This document shows positions 16,334 through 25,126 of a stretch of 64,000 nucleotides of DNA, piece by piece. The first letter of the stretch is position 1. Every line of letters begins with the position of its first letter. The notes beneath the pieces were generated by a model. That model had not been told where the DNA came from and made no database searches. It worked only from the letters and a program-made list of their open reading frames with translations. The translations under genes and the position numbers were made by a program. The stretch is taken from positions 248,001 to 312,000 of the forward strand of contig NZ_LFYT02000002.1 of the NCBI RefSeq assembly GCF_001270065.2, in the 5' to 3' direction. The stretch comes from Limnohabitans planktonicus II-D5 (GTDB taxonomy: Bacteria; Pseudomonadota; Gammaproteobacteria; Burkholderiales; Burkholderiaceae_C).

Positions 16334-18763
16334 TCAGCCGCGCAGCCGAGCGCCAAGTTCGGTGCCCAGCTGCTGAACCACTGCTGTCATGACAGCCTCG
16401 ATTTGAGCATCGGTCAGCGTGGCTTCGTCGCTGTGCAAACTCAAGCGCACCGCCAGGCTCTTCTCGCCCATTGCCAAGCCGCCGGTCGATTCGGCTTTGG
16501 GGCGGTAAATGTCGAACAACACCGCATCCCGCAGCAAACCCTGGGTGGGTGCCGCGTGGATGGCCGCCATCAATTGGCCATGCGTGACGTGCTCATTCAC
16601 GATGACCGCGATGTCGCGCTCCACCGACTGGTGCTTCGCCACCGCTTGCGCCACAGGCACATTTCGGACCGTGACAGCATCCAGTGACAACTCAAACACC
16701 ACAGGCGCACTGGTCAGCTCCCAGGCCTGACGCCAGCGAGGGTGCAACTCGCCCACATGGCCGATCACCACGCCAGCCATCTGCACTTGGGCAGAGCGGC
16801 CCGGGTGCAAGGCGGGATGCTCGGCGGCCACAAAGGTCACTTTGCTTGGGGCCAACAGCTTTTCCACATCGGCTTTGACGTCGTAAAAATCAACGTTTCG
16901 AGCCTTACCCTGCCATCCCAAAGGCTCGACCGGGCCCCAGGCCATACCTGCCACGCGCATGGGCTGATCGAACCCTTCGACGGTGGTGTCGCTGTTCTGG
17001 ACAGCAGCGTTGCGCAAAAACACTCGCCCCAGCTCGAACACGCGCACGCGGTCGGCCTTGCGATCGGCGTTGAACTTGACCACCTGCAACAGCGAGCCAA
17101 TCAGGCTCGATCGCATCACGCTCATCTGGCTGGCAATCGGGTTGAGCAGGCGGATCGGGCTGGCGTTGCCCGCCAAGTCTTTTTCCCAAGATTCCTCGAC
17201 AAAGCTGTAGTTGATGGTTTCTTGATAACCCAAAGCGGCAATCGCACGTCGCACGGTCGACGGGCTGCGCTCAGTCTCTGGGCGCACTTTGGCGGTGATG
17301 GGGGCCAGCGGTGGCGTCGTAGGCAGGTTGTTGTAGCCCACCATGCGGGCCACTTCTTCGATCAGGTCTTCTTCGATTTGCAAATCAAACCGGAAACTGG
17401 GCGGCGTCACGGTGACGGTGCCCTCGCCTTCGGCCACTTGCAGACCCAGACCCCGCAAGGCATCGGCGCATTGCTGCTGGGTCAAAGGCATGCCAATCAC
17501 CTTGACCGCACGGGCCACGCGCAGGGTGACGGGGGTGATCGCTGGAATGTTCAGAATCTGGTCATCGATGGGGCCGACCTGTGTCTCGGGCGTGCCGCAA
17601 ATGTCGAGCACCAGCTGGGTGATGCGCTCGATGTGCTCCACCGTCAGCTGCGGGTCCACGCCGCGTTCAAAGCGGTGGCCTGCATCGGTCGAGAAGTTGA
17701 AGCGGCGCGAGCGGCCCGCAATCGAGGTGGGCCACCAGAAAGCGGCTTCGATGTAGATGTTTTGGGTGTCATCGGACACGGCGGTGGCGTCGCCACCCAT
17801 GATGCCCGCCAAGGACTCGACCTGGCTGTCGTCAGCAATCACGCCGACCTTGTCGTCCACGGTCACGGTATTGCCGTTGAGCAGTTTGAGCGACTCACCG
17901 GGCTGGCCCCAGCGTACCTGCAGGCCACCATGGATCTTGTCGAGGTCAAAAATGTGCGAAGGCCGGCCAAACTCGAACATCACGTAGTTGGAGATGTCCA
18001 CCAGGGGGCTCACGCTGCGCTGACCACAACGGGCCAGGCGGTCCACCATCCACTGCGGGGTCTGCGCCTTCGTGTTCACGCCCTTCACAACGCGGCCACT
18101 GAAGCGGCCGCACAGGTCGGGGGCCTGCACATTCACGGCCAGCTTGTCGCTGATCTGCGTAGCCACTGCCGGAAAAGTCGGGGCCTTCAAAGGCGCTCCG
18201 GTCAGGGCCGACACTTCGCGGGCGATGCCGTACACGCTCAAGCAATGCGCCAGATTGGGCGTGAGCTTGAGCGTCATCAGGGTGTCGTCCAGGTTCAAGT
18301 ACTGGCGGATGTTCTGTCCCAAAGGCGCATCTGCGGGCAATTCCAGGAGACCGCCGTGGTCGTCGGCGATCTGCAATTCTTTGGCCGAGCACAGCATGCC
18401 CTGGCTTTCAACGCCGCGCAGCTTGCCGACCTTGATGACGAAAGGCTTGCCGTCATCACCCGGTGGCAACTCAGCGCCCACCACGGCGCACGGCACGCGA
18501 ATGCCAACGCGGGCATTGGGCGCGCCACACACGATGTTGAGCAAAGCGCCCTGCCCCACGTCCACCTGGCAAACGCGCAGGCGGTCGGCGTTGGGGTGCT
18601 GCACGGCTTCCATGATTTCACCGACCACGATCTTTGTGAAAGGAGGCGCCACAGGCTCGAGCTCTTCCACTTCGAGACCGGCCATGGTCAAGGTATCGGC
18701 CAGCTGCTGGGTGGTCAGCGACGGGTTGCAGAACTCGCGCAACCAGGATTCGGGAAATTGCAT
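16334..18763 (-). CDS. pheT: Phenylalanine-tRNA ligase beta subunit PheT
   Basis: PheT and PheS form the (alpha-beta)2 enzyme that charges tRNA-Phe. This 809-residue subunit shows an N-terminal tRNA-binding domain (about 39-150, VGEIMEAVQHPNADRLRVCQVD), the B3/4 editing domain in the middle, the B5 domain near 410-480, the catalytic-like domain, and a C-terminal FDX-ACB anticodon-binding domain (from about 710, PVAQAVAKHQSVERDIAVIV). ATG 18763 is the only sensible start. It follows pheS by 34 bases and precedes ihfA. Confidence 0.97.
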   Translation of the reverse strand: MQFPESWLREFCNPSLTTQQLADTLTMAGLEVEELEPVAPPFTKIVVGEIMEAVQHPNADRLRVCQVDVGQGALLNIVCGAPNARVGIRVPCAVVGAELPPGDDGKPFVIKVGKLRGVESQGMLCSAKELQIADDHGGLLELPADAPLGQNIRQYLNLDDTLMTLKLTPNLAHCLSVYGIAREVSALTGAPLKAPTFPAVATQISDKLAVNVQAPDLCGRFSGRVVKGVNTKAQTPQWMVDRLARCGQRSVSPLVDISNYVMFEFGRPSHIFDLDKIHGGLQVRWGQPGESLKLLNGNTVTVDDKVGVIADDSQVESLAGIMGGDATAVSDDTQNIYIEAAFWWPTSIAGRSRRFNFSTDAGHRFERGVDPQLTVEHIERITQLVLDICGTPETQVGPIDDQILNIPAITPVTLRVARAVKVIGMPLTQQQCADALRGLGLQVAEGEGTVTVTPPSFRFDLQIEEDLIEEVARMVGYNNLPTTPPLAPITAKVRPETERSPSTVRRAIAALGYQETINYSFVEESWEKDLAGNASPIRLLNPIASQMSVMRSSLIGSLLQVVKFNADRKADRVRVFELGRVFLRNAAVQNSDTTVEGFDQPMRVAGMAWGPVEPLGWQGKARNVDFYDVKADVEKLLAPSKVTFVAAEHPALHPGRSAQVQMAGVVIGHVGELHPRWRQAWELTSAPVVFELSLDAVTVRNVPVAQAVAKHQSVERDIAVIVNEHVTHGQLMAAIHAAPTQGLLRDAVLFDIYRPKAESTGGLAMGEKSLAVRLSLHSDEATLTDAQIEAVMTAVVQQLGTELGARLRG

Positions 18764-18797
18764 GACTCTTGTCTCGTGTATCGGACTTGGGAGGGAA

Positions 18798-19835
18798 TTA
18801 CTGGAACTGGCTCAGGAAGCGCACATCGCCGTCAAAGAACAGGCGCAAGTCGTTCACGCCGTAGCGCAGCATGGTGAAGCGGTCCATGCCCATGCCAAAG
18901 GCAAAACCGATGAAGCGCTCGGGGTCAAGGCCCATGTTGCGCACCACGTTCGGGTGCACCTGGCCGGAGCCACCCACTTCAAGCCAACGACCCGCCAGAG
19001 GGCCTGCTTGGAACTGAATGTCGATCTCGGCGCTGGGTTCAGTGAAGGGGAAAAAGCTGGGACGGAAGCGCAAGACCAAGTCATCGCTTTCGAAGAAGGT
19101 GCGGCAGAAATCGGTGACCACCACCTTCAGGTCTTTGAAGCTCACGTTCTCACCGATCCACAGGCCTTCGCACTGGTGGAACATGGGCGAATGGGTCGCA
19201 TCGCTGTCCACACGGTAGGTGCGGCCCGGCGCAATGACGCGAATTTCAGGCATGGCCTGACCAGCATCAATTTGGTTGCGGTAACGCTTGACGTGCTGCA
19301 CTGCATGGCGGATTTGCATGGGGCTGGTGTGCGTGCGCAGCAGGTGACCACCTTCCACATAGAAGGTGTCGTGCATGGAACGTGCCGGGTGATCTTCGGG
19401 CGTGTTGAGCGCGGTGAAGTTGAACCAGTCGGTTTCGATCTCGGGGCCTTGGGCGACTTCGAAGCCCATGGAGCCAAAAATGTTTTCGACGCGCTCGAGC
19501 GTGAGCGAGACGGGGTGCAAGCCACCTGAGTTGGCACTGCGGCCCGGCAGCGTCACATCAAGTGCTTCTGCCTTGAGTTGCGCTTGCAACTCGGCATCGG
19601 CCAGCGCTTGGCGTTGCGCGTTGAGCGCAGCCTCGATCGCTTGCTTGGCGATGTTGATGGCGGCACCGCGGGTTTTCTTGTCTTCCACGCTCAGAGCGGC
19701 CATGCCCTTCATCAGCTCGGTGATGCGACCGGCTTTACCCAAAAATTGGGCCTTGGCGTTTTCGAGATCAGCAGGTGTCAGTGCCTGCACAAAACTCTGG
19801 CGGGCGGATTCGACCAGGGTGTCCAGCTCGTTCAT
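18798..19835 (-). CDS. pheS: Phenylalanine-tRNA ligase alpha subunit PheS
   Basis: This is the catalytic subunit of phenylalanyl-tRNA synthetase, 345 residues. An N-terminal coiled-coil arm (about 1-90) contacts tRNA. The class II core contains motif 2, the [10 protein letters not shown] segment, and motif 3, [18 protein letters not shown] near the C-terminus. The pocket Ala that gives p-chlorophenylalanine sensitivity when mutated to Gly is present in the wild-type form in GFAFGMG. The ATG at 19835 overlaps the stop of a possible leader peptide as ATGA, and a hairpin terminator lies just upstream. Confidence 0.97.
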   Translation of the reverse strand: MNELDTLVESARQSFVQALTPADLENAKAQFLGKAGRITELMKGMAALSVEDKKTRGAAINIAKQAIEAALNAQRQALADAELQAQLKAEALDVTLPGRSANSGGLHPVSLTLERVENIFGSMGFEVAQGPEIETDWFNFTALNTPEDHPARSMHDTFYVEGGHLLRTHTSPMQIRHAVQHVKRYRNQIDAGQAMPEIRVIAPGRTYRVDSDATHSPMFHQCEGLWIGENVSFKDLKVVVTDFCRTFFESDDLVLRFRPSFFPFTEPSAEIDIQFQAGPLAGRWLEVGGSGQVHPNVVRNMGLDPERFIGFAFGMGMDRFTMLRYGVNDLRLFFDGDVRFLSQFQ

Positions 19836-19942
19836 GATGGGAATTTCGTAGATGACAAAATAAAAAAGGGATTGAAGCTTTTGTGAGCCTCAATCCCTTT
19901 GATCGAGTGCGTGGCACAGGCCCGAGGGCCCATGTCACTCAT
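19832..19942 (-). CDS. Possible Phe-containing leader peptide before pheS
   Basis: A 36-codon frame starts four bases after the rplT stop and ends in TGA overlapping the pheS ATG (ATGA). Its last third contains four Phe codons: F23 (TTC), F26-F27 (TTT TTT) and F34 (TTC). F23 lies in the 3' arm of the terminator hairpin and F26-F27 in its T tract. In enteric bacteria pheST is controlled by the Phe-rich leader pheM through attenuation, so this could be an independent version. There is no clear ribosome-binding site; translation would rely on reinitiation after rplT. The Phe codons could also be a side effect of the T tract. Not proven to be a gene. Confidence 0.35.
   Translation of the reverse strand: MSDMGPRACATHSIKGIEAHKSFNPFFILSSTKFPS
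19861..19900 (-). terminator. Terminator/attenuator hairpin between rplT and pheS
   Basis: Eleven-base perfect arms (19865-19875 and 19890-19900, AAAGGGATTGA and its complement), extended by two GC pairs near the loop. On the minus strand it is followed directly by six T. It separates infC-rpmI-rplT from pheST-ihfA and may end the first unit or act as an attenuator. Confidence 0.75.
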
Positions 19943-19946
19943 GGAC

Positions 19947-20309
19947 TCAAGCTGCGGCCAATTTGGCTTTGACTTGGTTCACGATGCCAGCAAAAGCGGC
20001 CTTGTCGTGCACGGCGATGTCCGCCAGCATCTTACGGTCGATTTCGATGGCAGCCTTCTTCAGGCCGTTGGCGAACTGGCTGTAGGTCAGACCGCATTCA
20101 CGCGCAGCGGCGTTGATACGAGCAATCCACAACTGACGGAACACACGCTTTTTGGTGCGGCGGTCACGGTAGGCGTATTGGCCGGCCTTCATCACCGCCT
20201 GTTTGGCGATGCGGAAGACATTGCCGCGGCGACCGCGGAAACCTTTTGCAAGGGCCAAAACTTTCTTGTGACGGGCGCGTGCCGTTACACCACGTTTAAC
20301 GCGAGGCAT
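19947..20309 (-). CDS. rplT: 50S ribosomal protein L20
   Basis: bL20, 120 residues, assembles early on 23S rRNA. The basic N-terminal arm ([20 protein letters not shown]) and the globular part [21 protein letters not shown] are canonical. In E. coli L20 also represses its own operon. It lies in the standard order infC-rpmI-rplT. Confidence 0.98.
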   Translation of the reverse strand: MPRVKRGVTARARHKKVLALAKGFRGRRGNVFRIAKQAVMKAGQYAYRDRRTKKRVFRQLWIARINAAARECGLTYSQFANGLKKAAIEIDRKMLADIAVHDKAAFAGIVNQVKAKLAAA

Positions 20310-20334
20310 ATTTATTCTCCTTGTTCGTCAGTAA

Positions 20335-20538
20335 TTACAGGCCAGCCATGGGCAGCATTTGTGCGATGTGACCCATATTGGTCTCATGCACAGCCACTGC
20401 ACCGCGAAGGTGGCGCTTGTTTTTGGTGGTCTTCTTGGTCAGGATGTGACGTTTGAAGGCTTGGCCGCGTTTAACGGTTCCACCGGGACGAACACGGAAG
20501 CGCTTTTTAGCACTGCTTTTGGTCTTCATCTTGGGCAT
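20335..20538 (-). CDS. rpmI: 50S ribosomal protein L35
   Basis: bL35, 67 residues, with the family start [16 protein letters not shown] and the [16 protein letters not shown] segment. It lies between infC and rplT, as in most bacteria. An inverted repeat CAAGAGTC...GACTCTTG at 20615-20640 in the infC-rpmI gap may be an L20-type control site, but there is no T tract and this is only a guess. Confidence 0.98.
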   Translation of the reverse strand: MPKMKTKSSAKKRFRVRPGGTVKRGQAFKRHILTKKTTKNKRHLRGAVAVHETNMGHIAQMLPMAGL

Positions 20539-20674
20539 TTGAATGCTCCTTTAATTGTGCTCGTGAGGCGTCTGCAATATCTTTGCAGCCTTGATGGCCC
20601 CGAGCCACTTTTAACAAGAGTCACTTTCAAGCGACTCTTGACCTGACCAGCCCAAAAGCTGGACAAATTCTTTT

Positions 20675-21274
20675 TTACGCCGATTCAGCAGGTGCAGAAG
20701 CGTCTACAGCTTTGCCCCCGCTTGCAGGTTTTTTACGTCCTGGCGCAATCATCATGATCATCTGGCGGCCTTCCAGTTTTGGAAACTGCTCCACGATGAT
20801 CGAATCGGCCAACTCGTCGCGGATCCGATTCAACAAGGCCAAACCCAACTCCTGGTGGGTGATCTCGCGACCACGAAAACGCAGGGTGATTTTGCATTTG
20901 TCGCCATCTGCCAAAAAGCGGCGGATGTTGCGCATCTTGATGTGGTAGTCACCATCGTCCGTACCCGGGCGGAATTTGACTTCCTTGATGTCAATCACCG
21001 TTTGCTTGGCTTTGGCTTCCGCCGCACGCTTTTGCTCTTGGTACTTGAACTTGCCGTAGTCCATCAAACGACAAACTGGCGGATTGGCGGTGGCGGCGAT
21101 TTCAACCAGGTCCACGTCCAATTCACCTGCCATGCGCAGGGCTTCTGCCAGAGACAAGATGCCCAACGGCTCGTTTTCAGGACCGGAAACACGGACCTCA
21201 GGGGCCATGATTTCACGGTTCAAACGGTGTTTACGTTCTTCGCGTTGGCGACGATCACGAAATTCGGTAGCGAT
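20675..21274 (-). CDS. infC: Translation initiation factor IF-3, ATC start
   Basis: IF-3 keeps 30S subunits free and proofreads start codons. The protein has both domains: the N-domain with [21 protein letters not shown] and the linker with [13 protein letters not shown], then the C-domain with [24 protein letters not shown]. The conserved N-terminal segment, reading [21 protein letters not shown], extends upstream of any ATG to an ATC codon at 21274 with AAGGA seven bases before it. This gives 199 residues. Use of a rare start codon matches the E. coli AUU case, where IF-3 discriminates against its own start. A TTG at 21223 would give a truncated protein. Confidence 0.95.
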   Translation of the reverse strand: MATEFRDRRQREERKHRLNREIMAPEVRVSGPENEPLGILSLAEALRMAGELDVDLVEIAATANPPVCRLMDYGKFKYQEQKRAAEAKAKQTVIDIKEVKFRPGTDDGDYHIKMRNIRRFLADGDKCKITLRFRGREITHQELGLALLNRIRDELADSIIVEQFPKLEGRQMIMMIAPGRKKPASGGKAVDASAPAESA

Positions 21275-21360
21275 GACTCAATCCTTTACGGAATAAAACT
21301 GCGATATGCAGCCCATCCATCTTTGTGCCCACGGGCCAAAGCTTGTGGCGAAACTCACCT

Positions 21361-23280
21361 TCAGGCTTTAGAAGCGATGTCGGCAGCAATGAGTTCAATG
21401 AACGCATCGATCGACATCACACCGAGGTCTTTGTTGCCTCGGGCGCGCACTGCGACGGTACCTGCTGCCTTTTCTTTGTCACCAGCGACGAGGATGTAAG
21501 GCAGCTTTTGCAACGAATGCTCGCGTATTTTATACGTGATTTTCTCGTTACGCAGGTCCAACTCGACCCTAAGGCCTTGATTTGACACTGATTTGTGCAA
21601 TTTTGCAGCGATTTCACGACAGTAATCGGCCTGTGCATCGGTGATGTTGAGCACCGACACCTGAACGGGAGACAGCCACGTCGGCAAGGCACCTGCGTGT
21701 TGCTCAATCAAAATGCCAATAAATCGCTCCATGCTGCCTACGATGGCGCGATGCAAGATCACGGGACGCTGGCGCGAGCCGTCTTCGGCCACATATTCAG
21801 CATCCAGGCGCTCTGACAAATTGAAGTCCACCTGAATAGTGCCGCACTGCCACTCCCGACCAATCGCGTCTTTCAATGTGTATTCAATCTTGGGGCCATA
21901 AAAAGCACCATCCCCTTCAGAAATCACAAAATCGCAACCCGAGTGGCGCAAGCTGTCCATCAAGGCTTTTTCAGCCTTGTCCCACAACTCGTCAGAACCA
22001 ATGCGGGCAGCAGGACGTGTGGACACCTTGTACAGGATGTCAGTGAATCCGAAATCGGCATACACCTTTTTGAGCACTTTCGTGAAGGTGTCGCACTCGG
22101 GCAGGATCTGGTCTTCAGTGCAGAAGATGTGGCCGTCGTCCTGCGTGAAGCCGCGCACGCGCATGATGCCGTGCAAGCCGCCCGAAGGCTCGTTGCGGTG
22201 GCATTGGCCAAATTCGCCATAGCGCAAAGGCAGATCGCGGTAACTCTTGATGCCTTGCTTGAAGATCAGGATATGACCCGGGCAGTTCATCGGTTTGAGG
22301 GCGTAGTCGCGCTTTTCCGACTCGGTCGTGAACATGTTGTCGCGGTACTTGTCCCAGTGACCGGTTTTTTCCCACAGGGTTTTGTCCAAGATTTGGGGAC
22401 CTTTGACTTCCTGGTAGCCGTTGTCACGGTACACCTGACGCATGTACTGCTCAATGGTTTGCCAGACTGTCCAGCCCTTGGGATGCCAGAAAACCAGGCC
22501 TGGGGCATGCTCGTCAATGTGGAACAGGTCAAGCTCGCGGCCCAGCTTACGGTGGTCGCGCTTTTCGGCCTCTTCCAGACGGGTCAGGTACTGCTGCAAG
22601 TCTTCCTTGCTGGCCCAGGCTGTGCCATACACACGCTGGAGCATTTCATTCTTGCTGTCGCCGCGCCAATAGGCACCGGCCACCTTCATCAACTTGAAGT
22701 GCTTGAGCTTGCCGGTGCTGGGCACGTGGGGGCCGCGGCACAGGTCTTCGAATATGCCTTCACGGTAAAGACTCACGTCTTGATCAGCGGGGATACTGGC
22801 AATGATTTCGGCTTTGTAGTGCTCGCCCAAGCTCTTGAAATAGGCCACAGCTTCATCGCGCGGCAAAACACGGCGCACCACAGGCTCGTCCTTGTTGGCC
22901 AGTTCGGTCATGCGTTTTTCAATGGCGACCAAATCTTCTGGCGTGAAGGGGCGGCTGTACGAAAAGTCGTAATAAAAGCCGTTTTCAATGACGGGACCAA
23001 TCGTGACCTGCGCCTGCGGAAACAGGTCCTTGACGGCATAAGCCAGCAAGTGCGCAGTGGAGTGGCGGATCAGGTCCAGACCTTCAGGGTCTTTGGCGGT
23101 CACGATGGCCAAGTTGGCATTGGCCGACATGCTGAAACTGGTGTCTACCAATTGGCCATTGACTTTGCCGCCTAAAGCCGCTTTGGCCAAGCCAGCGCCA
23201 ATGGATGCGGCCACATCAGCCACGGTCACGGGACCGGGAAATTCACGCAATGAACCGTCGGGAAGAGTGATCTGAACCAT
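21361..23280 (-). CDS. thrS: Threonine-tRNA ligase ThrS
   Basis: Charges tRNA-Thr. The 639-residue protein has the TGS domain (1-65, start [16 protein letters not shown]), the editing (SAD) domain with zinc-type His residues, the class II core with [10 protein letters not shown] and [23 protein letters not shown], and the C-terminal HGTP anticodon domain from about 535. I chose ATG 23280, the conserved start. An upstream ATG at 23307 lies inside the loop of a terminator hairpin. The gene heads the infC-rpmI-rplT unit. Confidence 0.97.
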   Translation of the reverse strand: MVQITLPDGSLREFPGPVTVADVAASIGAGLAKAALGGKVNGQLVDTSFSMSANANLAIVTAKDPEGLDLIRHSTAHLLAYAVKDLFPQAQVTIGPVIENGFYYDFSYSRPFTPEDLVAIEKRMTELANKDEPVVRRVLPRDEAVAYFKSLGEHYKAEIIASIPADQDVSLYREGIFEDLCRGPHVPSTGKLKHFKLMKVAGAYWRGDSKNEMLQRVYGTAWASKEDLQQYLTRLEEAEKRDHRKLGRELDLFHIDEHAPGLVFWHPKGWTVWQTIEQYMRQVYRDNGYQEVKGPQILDKTLWEKTGHWDKYRDNMFTTESEKRDYALKPMNCPGHILIFKQGIKSYRDLPLRYGEFGQCHRNEPSGGLHGIMRVRGFTQDDGHIFCTEDQILPECDTFTKVLKKVYADFGFTDILYKVSTRPAARIGSDELWDKAEKALMDSLRHSGCDFVISEGDGAFYGPKIEYTLKDAIGREWQCGTIQVDFNLSERLDAEYVAEDGSRQRPVILHRAIVGSMERFIGILIEQHAGALPTWLSPVQVSVLNITDAQADYCREIAAKLHKSVSNQGLRVELDLRNEKITYKIREHSLQKLPYILVAGDKEKAAGTVAVRARGNKDLGVMSIDAFIELIAADIASKA

Positions 23281-23292
23281 GAGTTTGCAAGT

Positions 23293-23318
23293 AAAAAAGC
23301 GCGGCATAGGCCGCGCTT
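23293..23318 (-). terminator. Strong terminator hairpin directly upstream of thrS
   Basis: Nine-base perfect GC-rich arms AAGCGCGGC and GCCGCGCTT (23297-23305 and 23310-23318) around a four-base loop. On the minus strand six T follow. It can end aceA transcription (aceA stop at 23385), but it lies only 13 bases before the thrS ATG, so any thrS promoter has to sit in the 66 bases before it or transcription has to read through. It may therefore be an attenuator. Confidence 0.8.
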
Positions 23319-23384
23319 GGGGGAAATGACTAAACGCTGAGGCCAGATTTTACGCCGCCCTCGCCTTCAGCATCCCAAAGTTGA

Positions 23385-24716
23385 TCAGTGGAACTGCTCT
23401 TCTTCAGTCGAACCGGCCAAGGCTTTCACGGATGACGAGCCGCCCTGGATCACGGTGGTCACGTCATCGAAATAGCCTGCGCCGACTTCTTGCTGGTGAG
23501 ACACGAAGGTGTAGCCTTTGTCACGTGCTGCAAATTCAGGCTCTTGCACCATGTTGACGTAGTGCTTCATGCCTTCGCCGTTGGCGTAGGCGTTGGCGAA
23601 CTGGAAGGTGTTGTACCAGTTGATATGGATACCCGCCAAGGTGATGAACTGGTATTTGTAGCCCAATGCAGACAAGTCTTCCTGGAAAGAAGCGATCTGG
23701 CTGTCGTTGAGGTTTTTCTTCCAGTTGAACGATGGCGAGCAGTTGTACGACAGCAGCTTGCCGGGACATGCAGCGTGCACGGCTTGGGCGAATTCGCGGG
23801 CAAAGCCAATGTCTGGCACACCAGTCTCGCACCACACCAAGTCGGCGTAAGGCGCGTAAGCCACGCCACGGCTGATGGCTTGTTCCAGACCGTTTTTGAC
23901 GCGGTAGAAACCTTCTTGGGTGCGCTCGCCGGTCAAGAATGGCTTGTCGTTGGCGTCGTGGTCAGAAGTGATCAAGTTGGCCGCTTCTGCGTCGGTGCGA
24001 GCCAACACAATGGTGGACACGCCCATGACGTCAGCCGCGAAACGCGCCGAAATCAACTTTTCGCAAGCTTCTTGCGTGGGCACCAAGACTTTGCCACCCA
24101 TGTGGCCGCATTTCTTGACGGCAGCCAATTGGTCTTCGAAGTGCACACCAGCAGCGCCGGATGCGATCATGTTCTTCATCAGTTCGAAAGCGTTCAACAC
24201 GCCACCGAAACCAGCTTCTGCATCGGCCACGATGGGCAGGAAGTAATCGATGAATTCTTTGTCGCCGGGGTTGATGCCACGGCCCCACTGGATTTCGTCG
24301 GCGCGCTTGAATGTGTTGTTGATGCGGCGAACCATGGTGGGCACCGAGTCGTAGGCGTAGAGCGACTGGTCGGGGTACATGGTTTCAGACGTGTTGCCAT
24401 CAGCGGCGACTTGCCAGCCCGACAGGTAAACGGCTTCCAAGCCAGCTTTGGCTTGTTGCATGGCTTGACCGGCAGAGATAGCGCCGAAGGCGTTGACGTA
24501 GCCTTTCTTGGCGCCGCCGTTGACCTTTTCCCACAGCTTCTCAGCGCCGCGCTTGGCCAAGGTGTGCTCGATAGGCATGCTGCCACGCAGACGCACGACG
24601 TCTGCAGCGGAATAACCGCGCTTGACACCCTTCCAACGGGGATTCGTCGCCCAGTCTTTTTCGAGAGCGGCGATTTGCTGTTCACGGCTGAGTTGTTGAG
24701 TGATGTCTGCTGGCAT
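23385..24716 (-). CDS. aceA: Isocitrate lyase AceA
   Basis: Splits isocitrate to succinate and glyoxylate, the entry to the glyoxylate shunt used on acetate and fatty acids. The 443-residue protein has the signature KKCGHMGGK near residue 209, with the catalytic Cys, plus NWKKNLND and [18 protein letters not shown] near the C-terminus. Malate synthase is not next to it. A 410-base gap separates it from the divergent mutL gene and contains two strong dyads that could be operators for aceA. Confidence 0.97.
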   Translation of the reverse strand: MPADITQQLSREQQIAALEKDWATNPRWKGVKRGYSAADVVRLRGSMPIEHTLAKRGAEKLWEKVNGGAKKGYVNAFGAISAGQAMQQAKAGLEAVYLSGWQVAADGNTSETMYPDQSLYAYDSVPTMVRRINNTFKRADEIQWGRGINPGDKEFIDYFLPIVADAEAGFGGVLNAFELMKNMIASGAAGVHFEDQLAAVKKCGHMGGKVLVPTQEACEKLISARFAADVMGVSTIVLARTDAEAANLITSDHDANDKPFLTGERTQEGFYRVKNGLEQAISRGVAYAPYADLVWCETGVPDIGFAREFAQAVHAACPGKLLSYNCSPSFNWKKNLNDSQIASFQEDLSALGYKYQFITLAGIHINWYNTFQFANAYANGEGMKHYVNMVQEPEFAARDKGYTFVSHQQEVGAGYFDDVTTVIQGGSSSVKALAGSTEEEQFH

Positions 24717-24820
24717 GGAAAACTCCTGTGGTCAAGTTGAAATCAGGCGATGTGGGCAGTGGTTTCTGCTTTGTCGATGTTTGAATCTTAACTCTTCTAC
24801 AAGACCTTTATCCATTCTTA

Positions 24821-24836
24821 TGTCTTATATAAGACA
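24821..24836. promoter_or_regulatory. Perfect 16-base palindrome upstream of aceA
   Basis: TGTCTTATATAAGACA is a perfect palindrome about 105 bases upstream of the aceA start. Its size and symmetry suit a dimeric regulator such as a GntR-type protein, a class that often controls carboxylate metabolism. The regulator is not identified in the window. Confidence 0.5.
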
Positions 24837-24870
24837 TTTTTTTATTTCATAAAAATCAATAGCTTACGGA

Positions 24871-24917
24871 AAATATTTCTCAATATGAAATCCTCTTTTT
24901 CATATTGAAAAATATTT
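24871..24917. promoter_or_regulatory. Long AT-rich inverted repeat upstream of aceA/mutL
   Basis: Twenty-base arms (24871-24890 and 24898-24917) with one mismatch around a seven-base loop; the core is CAATATGAAA...TTTCATATTG. It lies about 155 bases from the aceA start and 210 from mutL, in an AT-rich stretch between divergent genes. A terminator role is therefore unlikely and an operator, or a structured leader, is more likely. Confidence 0.5.
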
Positions 24918-25126
24918 GCCTTACTCACCCTCAGAAAATCCCACATCATGAAATAAATTGCTCAAATGATGAAATGCCATGCGGGTCTTCACCCTTCATT
25001 CGAGAAGATGGACGTTTTCTCCCTGTGAGGCAGGCCTCATGTCAGGGTCTGGGACCGCCGACAAAAGACAAGCCCTCGTCAGTACTCAAAGCTATTGAGA
25101 ACCGGCTCAAGCCCTAAAATCAGCCC

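Noticed and set aside
16742..18877. A 711-codon open frame on the plus strand
   Set aside because: It is exactly antisense to pheT (16334-18763), is His/Gln-rich in the way typical of shadow frames in GC-rich DNA, and has no family pattern.
23278..23307. ATG 23307 as the start of thrS
   Set aside because: It lies in the loop of the terminator hairpin and adds nine residues (MPRFFTCKL) before the conserved [10 protein letters not shown] start.
24871..24917. The long inverted repeat as a Rho-independent terminator
   Set aside because: It stands between divergent genes, the arms are AT-rich, and no gene ends nearby.
24905..25117. A 70-codon plus-strand frame just before mutL
   Set aside because: No ribosome-binding site, no recognisable pattern, and it starts inside the AT-rich inverted repeat; more likely leader sequence.
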